Positions 1 to 6,989 of a stretch of DNA of 64,000 bases are shown here, one piece after another. Position 1 is the first letter of the stretch; each line of letters opens with the position of its first letter. The notes beneath the pieces are model-generated. The model did no database searches. It was given only the letters and a program-made list of their open reading frames with translations, and had not been told where the DNA came from. This DNA comes from Borreliella americana (lineage in GTDB: Bacteria; Spirochaetota; Spirochaetia; Borreliales; Borreliaceae). A program made the position numbers and the translations under genes. The DNA is taken from positions 23,024 to 87,023 of the forward strand of contig NZ_JAJNFB010000004.1 of NCBI RefSeq assembly GCF_021043605.1, in the 5' to 3' direction.

Positions 1-1
1 T

Positions 2-739
2 GACATTGGAAATACTAGCATTGCTTTTGCTTTATTTAAAGATAATCAAGTTAATTTGTTTATTAAAATGAAAACAAATCTTATGTTAAGGTATGATGAA
101 GCTTATAGCTTTCTTGAAGAAAATTTTGATTTTAACGTAAATCAAGTTTTTATAAGCAGCGTTGTTCCTATTCTTAATGAAATATTTGAAAATGTCATTT
201 TTTCTTTTTTTAAAATAAAGCCCTTGTTTATTGGTTTTGATTTAAATTATGATTTGACATTTAATCCTTACAAAAGCGATAAATTTTTGCTAGGTTCAGA
301 TGTTTTTTCTAATCTTGTTGCAGCCATTGAAAATTATTCATTTGAAAATGTTTTAGTAGTAGATCTTGGAACAGCTTGTACCATTTTTGCTGTTAGTAGG
401 CAAGATGGAATACTTGGTGGTCTTATAAATTCTGGTCCTTTGATAAATTTTAATTCTTTATTAGATAATGCCTATCTTCTCAAGAAATTTCCTATTAGCA
501 CTCCAAATAATCTTTTAGAGAGAACTACATTCGGGAGTGTAAACAGCGGTTTGTTTTATCAATATAAGTATTTAATAGAAGGTGTTTATCGAGATATTAA
601 AAAGATGTATAAAAAAGAATTTAATTTAATAATTACTGGGGGCAATGCTGACTTAATTTTGCCGTTAATTGAGATAGAGTTTATTTTTAATATTCATTTA
701 ACTGTAGAGGGCGTTAGAATCTTAGGAAATTCTATTTAA
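2..739 (+). CDS. coaX: Type III pantothenate kinase, 5' end outside the window
   Basis: Phosphorylates pantothenate in the first step of coenzyme A synthesis in the cytoplasm. The open frame runs back to base 2, where it reads DIGNTSIAFAL. This is the N-terminal phosphate-binding signature of the CoaX (BAF) family, so only a few codons lie outside the window and the first internal ATG (base 62 or 65 region) is not the true start. The second ASKHA-type signature, VVDLGTACTIF, lies near the middle. GGLINSGP replaces the more usual GG.I.PG, and LGSDV holds the conserved Asp. The stop codon shares the bases TTAA with the stop of the convergent reductase gene. A later CoA gene, coaE, lies at about 20 kb. 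Family assignment is firm; the exact start is unseen. Confidence 0.9.
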   Translation, partial: DIGNTSIAFALFKDNQVNLFIKMKTNLMLRYDEAYSFLEENFDFNVNQVFISSVVPILNEIFENVIFSFFKIKPLFIGFDLNYDLTFNPYKSDKFLLGSDVFSNLVAAIENYSFENVLVVDLGTACTIFAVSRQDGILGGLINSGPLINFNSLLDNAYLLKKFPISTPNNLLERTTFGSVNSGLFYQYKYLIEGVYRDIKKMYKKEFNLIITGGNADLILPLIEIEFIFNIHLTVEGVRILGNSI

Positions 740-1650
740 GTTTGTTGATTGAAATTATCTAAAATTGATGTTATCTCTTCATATACTTTATCATTAATTT
801 CTGCTTTAAATGAATTCAAGTTTGATTCTACATAATTTTCTTTGCTGAAGCCCACTATAAATCCACTTAATTTTGTTTTTTTAAACCATGAATATGTTAA
901 TTCTAAAATTGTTAAGTTATTTGTCTTTGCTATCTCTTCAAGTTTATTTATGGTTTTCAAAGTATAAGGCCAAATTTCTTTTTTGAAAAGTATCAATTTT
1001 TCTGTTCTAATATCATTAAATTTGTTTTTATCTTTTATATTAGCTTTGGATAAAAGTCCTTGAGCAATTGTTGAATATGATGTGGTGGCAATATTGTTAT
1101 CTTCACAGTAGGGAATTACATCTTTTTCCTTATTTCTAAATAAGGGGTTGTATCCTATTTGGTTTACGTCAATTTTGCAAACTTTTTTTATGCTTTCCAT
1201 GTGTGATATTTCAAAATTGCTTACACCTACATATTTTATTTTTTCTTTTGCTCTCATTTCTTCAAGAAATGATGCAATTGGTCTTATGTCAGAATCGTTT
1301 TTAGGCCAGTGTATATAGTAAATATCTATATAATCAGTTTTTAAATTTTTAAGACTTTCATTAAAGTTCTTTGTATATTCTGAAATTTCCATTGGGTAGC
1401 ATTTACTCGCGATTAAAATATTTTCTCTTATTGTTGGATCTTCTTCTATTATTTCACCAATTATTTTTTCTGAAATTCCATTTCCATAAGCTCTTGCAGT
1501 ATCAATATTTCTGATCCCATGATTGTATGCTTTTTTTAATATTTTTTTAGCGGTTTCTTTTTCGACCTGTTTAAAGTATCCTCCTCCAAATTGCCAAGAC
1601 CCCAAAATTAATTTGCTATAAGTATTTATCTTTTCTTTAAGATTGTTCAT
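736..1650 (-). CDS. Aldo/keto reductase
   Basis: A 304-residue NADPH-dependent aldo/keto reductase, a cytoplasmic single-domain TIM barrel. The catalytic tetrad is complete: Asp50 and Tyr55 in NIDTARAYGNG, Lys83 in ASKCYP, and His114 in YYIHWP. SNFE at 144-147 follows the usual pattern. The start ATG is preceded by AAGGAG at good spacing. The true substrate cannot be told from sequence; old annotations call the Borrelia member an aldose reductase. It stands alone, convergent with coaX, and the two stops overlap by four bases. Confidence 0.9.
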   Translation of the reverse strand: MNNLKEKINTYSKLILGSWQFGGGYFKQVEKETAKKILKKAYNHGIRNIDTARAYGNGISEKIIGEIIEEDPTIRENILIASKCYPMEISEYTKNFNESLKNLKTDYIDIYYIHWPKNDSDIRPIASFLEEMRAKEKIKYVGVSNFEISHMESIKKVCKIDVNQIGYNPLFRNKEKDVIPYCEDNNIATTSYSTIAQGLLSKANIKDKNKFNDIRTEKLILFKKEIWPYTLKTINKLEEIAKTNNLTILELTYSWFKKTKLSGFIVGFSKENYVESNLNSFKAEINDKVYEEITSILDNFNQQT

Positions 1651-1738
1651 ATATTCTCCTTTTTATTTTATGATAAATTGGTATTTTTGTTTTAATGATT
1701 TAAGTATGTCTTATTTTAAATGTTTTATAAATAAAATT

Positions 1739-2548
1739 TTATAGTTTTTTAATGGTTTTTAACAATTTTTCTTTATTAAAATCTCTATTTATTCCAAATC
1801 TGGTTAAAGAGAAATCGTATTTTACAGGATCTTTATTATTTTCTTTTGAAAAATAGCTTGTAATTTTTATTGCTTTTTTAAGATTTACGTTTTTTAGTTC
1901 TTTGATTTTAAATAGTTTTGAAGCAATGTTTGTCATATGAGTATCCATTGGCACTATAAGCTGATTGGGATTGAATTTATTCCAAATGCCCAAATCGACG
2001 TCATCTTTGCGTATCATCCATCTTAAGAATAAAAAAAGTCTTTTACAAGAACTTCCCTTTGAAGGCTTTGGAAGCAGCATTCCGAATTCTCTTCCATTTA
2101 TTTTTTCCATATGTTTAATTAATTCATCTATGCTGAGTATAAAATTTTGGTTTTTATAATAAATACTGTAAAGAAGATTTTCAAGTGTATGGTGATATTC
2201 TTTTATTACTTTAAGGGTGCACAGTAGCCTTACAATATCTTTCCCTTTGAAAAATCTATAAACAAATCCTTTAAATATTTCTTTTAAATCTTTTTCATTT
2301 ACCAGTTTAAGGTTCTCAGAAGGGGATTTGCCAAGTGGTTTAAGTATTGTCTCGATTGCTTCTAAAATTTTTTCTACTCTTCCAAGTGCTAATGAAGAAC
2401 TAATTAGGCCTACAAGTTCAATGTCTTCTTTTTCTTTATACCTGTATAGAAATTCTAAAGGATCTGGATGTATAAATTTTTTTTTATTGTATTTTGAATA
2501 TATTTTTTCTAGAAAATCATATAGCGAGCTTTTAGCTTTTATTTGCAT
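1739..2548 (-). CDS. TIGR02757 / DUF2400 family protein
   Basis: A 269-residue conserved protein of the TIGR02757 (DUF2400) family, found in spirochaetes, Bacteroidetes and others, with no settled function. Residues 26-37 (HPDPLEFLYRY) and 161-189 (a basic KPSKGSSCKR stretch followed by WMIRKDD) are the conserved blocks. Residues 198-213 read LIVPMDTHMTNIASKL. This resembles the P-[VL]-D-T-H motif of helix-hairpin-helix GPD DNA glycosylases, with Asp202 in the position of the catalytic Asp. A link to DNA repair is therefore my inference. Its start overlaps the end of the upstream glucosaminidase gene by 17 bases, so the two are probably translated together. Confidence 0.8.
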   Translation of the reverse strand: MQIKAKSSLYDFLEKIYSKYNKKKFIHPDPLEFLYRYKEKEDIELVGLISSSLALGRVEKILEAIETILKPLGKSPSENLKLVNEKDLKEIFKGFVYRFFKGKDIVRLLCTLKVIKEYHHTLENLLYSIYYKNQNFILSIDELIKHMEKINGREFGMLLPKPSKGSSCKRLFLFLRWMIRKDDVDLGIWNKFNPNQLIVPMDTHMTNIASKLFKIKELKNVNLKKAIKITSYFSKENNKDPVKYDFSLTRFGINRDFNKEKLLKTIKKL

Positions 2549-3146
2549 TATTATATTCTAATAGTTCTAATAATATTTTTTTAAGTTTTTTATCGTAAAG
2601 TTTGTCTTTTGCCCATTTTCCAGTCAAATCATATATTGTTGGAGCAGATCCTCTTTTAACAAGGTAAAATCTAGGATCAACCATATTTGATTTGATATTT
2701 TGTTTTGAAGCATAAGCTTTTAAATGTTGAATATGAGCCTTAATTCCTTCTTTAATATTGGAAAAAGAATTTCCTTTTGTAAGATTATTAGTAGCGCCTA
2801 TTCCTGAAAAATTGTGTTGCTCTTTTGAAACTATTCCATTAAATTTTAGAGCTCCTGTTTCTAGTAGCATTTGAGCATAGGCGATGTCGTAATTAACCCC
2901 TTCAATCAAAGATTCGTCTATATAGGTTTTAGCCACAGTGCTTACATAATTTTTGTCAAGGTCTGGATTTATTTCTAAAGTATATTTTACAAGGTCTTCC
3001 AGTTGAGTTTTTCCTCTACTTATTAAAAAGGGAATATATTTTTCTTTTTGTATTTCAGTACTTATTTCGATTATCTCTACATTACTATGAGCTTCATTTG
3101 TTAGAAAGATATTGATCATTGCAAATAGCAAGAATTTTTTTATCAT
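2532..3146 (-). CDS. Exported glucosaminidase-domain peptidoglycan hydrolase
   Basis: A 204-residue protein with an N-terminal signal peptide (about residues 1-21) and a mannosyl-glycoprotein endo-beta-N-acetylglucosaminidase domain like that of FlgJ and Bax. The catalytic motif AQMLLETGAL places the general acid Glu at residue 96, followed by HNFSGIGAT at 111-119, the typical [NF]-x-G-[IL] block. It should cut glycan strands in the periplasm, perhaps for division or flagellar assembly. It lies 2 bases after the membrane protein gene and overlaps the next gene by 17 bases, so the three form one minus-strand unit. Confidence 0.82.
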   Translation of the reverse strand: MIKKFLLFAMINIFLTNEAHSNVEIIEISTEIQKEKYIPFLISRGKTQLEDLVKYTLEINPDLDKNYVSTVAKTYIDESLIEGVNYDIAYAQMLLETGALKFNGIVSKEQHNFSGIGATNNLTKGNSFSNIKEGIKAHIQHLKAYASKQNIKSNMVDPRFYLVKRGSAPTIYDLTGKWAKDKLYDKKLKKILLELLEYNNANKS

Positions 3147-3148
3147 TA

Positions 3149-4444
3149 TTATTTTTCCTCTTCAATAAATTTATTAATTTCATTAACTATAGAATTAAAT
3201 TTTGATAACATTGATTTTTTGTTTTTTAAAAAATTAAAACTTTTTAAATAGTTTCTGCTAAAAATAAGATCAGAAATTTCTGCAATATTGCTTATATCTG
3301 TTAGCTTTATAGAGTTTATATTAACAACTTTTGTGTGGAGGTTCTTTTCATTTTCTTTTAGAATTAGTTGTAAGTTTTTTAAATTTCTTATTGTTTGTAG
3401 TTTTCCTCCTATATTGATATATTTTGTTATGTTTATGTTTTTTTCAAGGATAAAATTAGCAATATTTGCTTGATTTCCTAGTGTAATTAACGTTAGTTTA
3501 TTAAGGTTCATTTTTGAATTTAAAAACTTTAAATTTTGACTTGATTTTGCTAGTTCAATAATGCTTTGAATATCATTTTCAGTAGATGCAATATCAGCTT
3601 TTTCATTAAGAATATTGGCAGGCTCAATTAAATAGCTAATACTTTTATTGATTACATAGCTGAATATACTTTTATGGCTATTTTTAATAAAATCGTAGCT
3701 TTTCATATGTTTATATTTTGGTGAATATAAATAAACAATTTTTCCTTTCTTAACAAGCCTGCTAATTAAAGATTTAAACATTGAATCGTGAGAATAATAA
3801 GGAAGTATAAGCAAAACAGAATCGTATAGTTTTTGGTTATTGCTAATAAGGGCTTGTTTATATATGTTATTTTCTTTTGGTAAATAATTCATTTCGTTTA
3901 TGAAAAAAGGATTAAATTCGTATAAAAGAAATGGATTTTGTTTTTTAAGGCCCAATGTTGAGCTTACAGGGTACCAAATCGATAAGTTTAAATCATTTTT
4001 GTGATCTTTAATTCTTGCAAATCCAATCTGATAGCTGCTATTGTTTTCGTCTTTAGGATAATTTATAAAAAGTGCTAAGTATGAAAAAATGGTTGCAATA
4101 ATAACGGTTAAAATAGCAGGCATTACAAGTACTGTTTTTAGCAAAATTGAAAGAAATATTCTTTTTGATTGTTTTGTAGACCTGTTGCTTATTCTTCTTC
4201 TTCTATTTACTATTGTTTTTATGTTTTTAAAAAAGATGATTATCATAAAGATTAAGAATATACTACCAATATATAACATTAGTGGTCTGATTTCTGTAAA
4301 GTATAAGGTTATTACAAAAAACGTACCTGGAAATATTATGAAGTAGTCTTCATAAGTAAATTCTTTTTTAAAATTAAATAAATTTACTATTAAAAATATG
4401 CTAAAACTGGTTAAGAAAATGAGTTCATAAATTTGCGTATCCAT
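3149..4444 (-). CDS. Membrane protein with degenerate alpha/beta-hydrolase (PAF-acetylhydrolase-like) domain
   Basis: A 431-residue protein. Four hydrophobic segments lie at about 6-23, 34-50, 54-72 and 97-127. A soluble C-terminal half then begins IGFARIKDHKNDLNLSIWYP, the way PAF-acetylhydrolase and dienelactone-hydrolase-like enzymes begin (G, then D...R.L.V.IWYP). VLLILPYYSHD and LVKKGKIVYLYSP match the strand before the oxyanion loop and the LASHG-Y-V segment. At the nucleophile elbow, GHSxGG is replaced by GNQANI (323-328), so the Ser is missing, and no His is seen at the later H..FSD position. I infer a pseudo-enzyme. A TATAAT on the minus strand at 4467-4472 could be its -10 box. Function unknown. 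Confidence 0.6.
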   Translation of the reverse strand: MDTQIYELIFLTSFSIFLIVNLFNFKKEFTYEDYFIIFPGTFFVITLYFTEIRPLMLYIGSIFLIFMIIIFFKNIKTIVNRRRRISNRSTKQSKRIFLSILLKTVLVMPAILTVIIATIFSYLALFINYPKDENNSSYQIGFARIKDHKNDLNLSIWYPVSSTLGLKKQNPFLLYEFNPFFINEMNYLPKENNIYKQALISNNQKLYDSVLLILPYYSHDSMFKSLISRLVKKGKIVYLYSPKYKHMKSYDFIKNSHKSIFSYVINKSISYLIEPANILNEKADIASTENDIQSIIELAKSSQNLKFLNSKMNLNKLTLITLGNQANIANFILEKNINITKYINIGGKLQTIRNLKNLQLILKENEKNLHTKVVNINSIKLTDISNIAEISDLIFSRNYLKSFNFLKNKKSMLSKFNSIVNEINKFIEEEK

Positions 4445-4576
4445 AAAAATAATTTTTCCTTAAATAATTATAAGCATAAAAGCAATTTTTCCAAAATAGT
4501 TTACAGAATTGATTATTAAATAGTGTTAATCTAATTTTAGATTTAAGAGGAGTTGTTTAATTAAGAGAGTTTATTT

Positions 4577-4605
4577 TTGTTTAATATAAAATGTTGTGTT
4601 AAAAT
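4577..4605 (+). promoter_or_regulatory. Probable sigma70 promoter for the phnP-like gene
   Basis: TTGTTT at 4577-4582 and TAAAAT at 4600-4605 are separated by exactly 17 bases, about 34 bases upstream of the start ATG at 4639. The intergenic region is divergent, so a promoter is expected here. Not tested. Confidence 0.5.
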
Positions 4606-4638
4606 AGATTATGCTTTACAGGCGAAAGGTAGCAACAT

Positions 4639-5400
4639 ATGGTCGGAACCTTTTTGGGAACTGGTGCCTCAAGTGGTGTTCCTATGTTAAATTGTAGCTG
4701 TAGAGTCTGTACTTCAAGTTCTAGTAAAAATAAAAGATTGAGAAGTTCTTTTTTTCTTGAGGCATCTTCTGGGGTTAAATTGTTGATTGATACAGGTCCT
4801 GATATTAGACAACAACTTTTAAGAGAAAATATAGACAAACTTGATTTAGTACTTTATACCCATGAACATTATGATCATATTATGGGTTTTGATGATATTA
4901 AGTTTTATACACGAGCTGCTCCTTTAAACATTTATGCTAGAGATACTGCCATAGTTCATATAATGAATGCTTTTTCGCATAATTTTTCATCCAAACCTTC
5001 TTTAAGTGGAAAGGCAGACATTATTCCTAATGTGGCTAAAGATTTTAAGCCTATTTTTTTTAAAGGTCTAAAAATAGTGCCAATTCCTTTGATTCATGGA
5101 GATATAGTTAGTTTGGGTTATAGGGTAAACAATCTAGCGTATCTTACTGATGTTAAATTTATTCCTGAATCGTCTTATGATTATTTAAAAAATTTAGATT
5201 TACTTATAATAGATGCCATGAGGATTAAGCCTCATCCGACTCATCTAAATTTTTCAGAGGCTATTCGCGAGATTAAAAAAATCAATCCCAAAATTTCTTA
5301 CTTTACACATATTGCACACGATATAATGCATGAAGAATTTGATTATTTAGAAAAAGACAATATCTATTTAGCTTATGATGGATTAAAGATTTATATTTGA
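4639..5400 (+). CDS. MBL-fold phosphodiesterase, PhnP-like
   Basis: A 253-residue metallo-beta-lactamase-fold hydrolase resembling PhnP (cyclic phosphodiesterase). The dinuclear metal motif HEHYDH is at 75-80, and further metal-ligand positions are in LIHGD, AYLTD and DAMRIKPHPTHLN. Three Cys (19, 21 and 24) near the N-terminus match the structural zinc site of E. coli PhnP. There is no phosphonate C-P lyase operon nearby, so the substrate is probably another cyclic or phosphodiester metabolite; that part is inference. It is followed 20 bases later by exoA. Confidence 0.85.
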   Translation: MVGTFLGTGASSGVPMLNCSCRVCTSSSSKNKRLRSSFFLEASSGVKLLIDTGPDIRQQLLRENIDKLDLVLYTHEHYDHIMGFDDIKFYTRAAPLNIYARDTAIVHIMNAFSHNFSSKPSLSGKADIIPNVAKDFKPIFFKGLKIVPIPLIHGDIVSLGYRVNNLAYLTDVKFIPESSYDYLKNLDLLIIDAMRIKPHPTHLNFSEAIREIKKINPKISYFTHIAHDIMHEEFDYLEKDNIYLAYDGLKIYI

Positions 5401-5420
5401 TTTAAATTTAAAGAGGATTT

Positions 5421-6188
5421 ATGAAATTAATTTCATGGAATGTAAATGGAATTAGAGCTGTTTTAAAAAAGGGTTTTCTTGAGTTTGTAAAAGAATATAC
5501 TCCAGATATTTTGTGTGTTCAGGAAACTAAAGCCTTAAGAGAACAGTTGCCAAAGGAATTGATTCTTGAGGATTATTATTCTTATTTTTCAAAGTCAAAG
5601 ATTAAAGGCTATAGTGGTGTTTGTATTTACTCTAAAGTTAGGCCTATTTCTGTAAATTTACTTGGAAAAGAAATTTTTGACAATGAAGGGAGGGGGCTTG
5701 TAGCATACTATGATAATTTTGTATTAATTAATGGTTATTTTCCCAATTCTCAAGCTTTAAGAAGAAGACTCAGTTATAAACTTGATTTTTTATCTTATGT
5801 TGAAAATCTTATAGATTCACTTGTGAGGGGTGGTAAAAATGTAGTAATTTGTGGTGATTTTAATATTGCTCACACTGAGATTGACCTTGTAAATCCTGAT
5901 TCTAATAGAGACTTGCCCGGATATTATGTTGAAGAAACGGATTGGCTAGATAGCTTTTTAAACAAAGGATATGTGGATACATTTAGGATATTTAATAAGG
6001 AGCCTGGTTGTTATACTTGGTGGAGCTATATAGCAAGAGCTAGGGAGAGAAATATGGGTTGGAGAATTGATTATTTTGTTGTTAATGAATTTTTTAAGAG
6101 AAATGTTAAAAAATCTCTAATTTTAGACAAAGTAATGGGAAGTGATCATTGTCCTGTTTTTTTAGAGTTGGCTGATGTAGTTAGCTAA
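5421..6188 (+). CDS. exoA: Exodeoxyribonuclease III / AP endonuclease
   Basis: A 255-residue member of the exonuclease-endonuclease-phosphatase fold that cleaves DNA 5' to abasic sites and trims 3' ends in base-excision repair. The motifs are intact: LISWNVNGIRA at 3-13, QETK with Glu35, GYSGVCIYSK, NGYFPN, CGDFNIAH with Asp146 and Asn148, and GSDHCPV with Asp242 and His243 near the C-terminus. AGAGGA lies 6 bases before the ATG. It is the main AP endonuclease candidate in this window. Confidence 0.95.
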   Translation: MKLISWNVNGIRAVLKKGFLEFVKEYTPDILCVQETKALREQLPKELILEDYYSYFSKSKIKGYSGVCIYSKVRPISVNLLGKEIFDNEGRGLVAYYDNFVLINGYFPNSQALRRRLSYKLDFLSYVENLIDSLVRGGKNVVICGDFNIAHTEIDLVNPDSNRDLPGYYVEETDWLDSFLNKGYVDTFRIFNKEPGCYTWWSYIARARERNMGWRIDYFVVNEFFKRNVKKSLILDKVMGSDHCPVFLELADVVS

Positions 6189-6203
6189 AGGGAGGAGGCT
6201 AGA

Positions 6204-6989
6204 TTGAAAAAAAACATTGTAATTTTTTATTTAATATTTATTGTTAATTTTAGTTTTGGCATTGATTTAAATGATCTAGATTTTTATCGTAATCTTGAAA
6301 AGGAAGAATTGATATTTTTTATTAATTTATTAAAGAGGGAGCAACTTGTTTTGGGAAATAGCTGTGCTTTAGAGTATATTGAATTGGCTTATAGGGCATT
6401 AAAAGAAAAAAACATAAATTTATTATTAAAAAATGACAAAGAATTATTAGTAGATAATAATACCGAGCACTTAGAGCGATCTAAGGCATATAACAATGCA
6501 AGGCTTATCTTTAAGGCTACAAAGGATTTAAATGCTTTGGTTCATATTAGCAGGGATGGACTTTTAAAGACTTTAGATGGTAGAAAGGTAGGGGTTAAGG
6601 ATAACAAATTTATTATTTTAGATTCTTTTTTGAATAACGATTTTTATGATGATGTTCCAAGCGAATATACTACTATTGAAATTTATAATAAAAGCATTTT
6701 AACGCCCAATTTAAATAAGTTTCTTCTAGATAAGCATTCAAATCCTTTTATTTATCTTGAAGATTTTAATAAAAAAGTTTACTTAAATGATATTCCAAAA
6801 TTAAGCAAAGAAGAGTTGTTATTTTTATTTTATGAGCTATTTCCAGTTTCTAAGCTAAAGAGTTTGAAAGATTGGAATGATTTTGGATTTTCATCTATTT
6901 CAAAAGCATTGAATAAAATTTATTCTAAAAAAATAAATTCAATAAGAGGGAATGCAAATGAATTATCAAAGAATAAAAAATTATTGTAA
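6204..6989 (+). CDS. Exported protein of unknown function
   Basis: A 261-residue protein that I do not recognise. The start is TTG, chosen because GGGAGGAGG lies just upstream and the resulting N-terminus is a good signal peptide ending near FSFG. The mature part is charged and mostly helical, with no Cys after the signal, so it is probably soluble in the periplasm. Its last 38 bases overlap the nominal start of the M16 protease gene, which implies translational coupling and perhaps a related role in the envelope. Confidence 0.7.
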   Translation: MKKNIVIFYLIFIVNFSFGIDLNDLDFYRNLEKEELIFFINLLKREQLVLGNSCALEYIELAYRALKEKNINLLLKNDKELLVDNNTEHLERSKAYNNARLIFKATKDLNALVHISRDGLLKTLDGRKVGVKDNKFIILDSFLNNDFYDDVPSEYTTIEIYNKSILTPNLNKFLLDKHSNPFIYLEDFNKKVYLNDIPKLSKEELLFLFYELFPVSKLKSLKDWNDFGFSSISKALNKIYSKKINSIRGNANELSKNKKLL

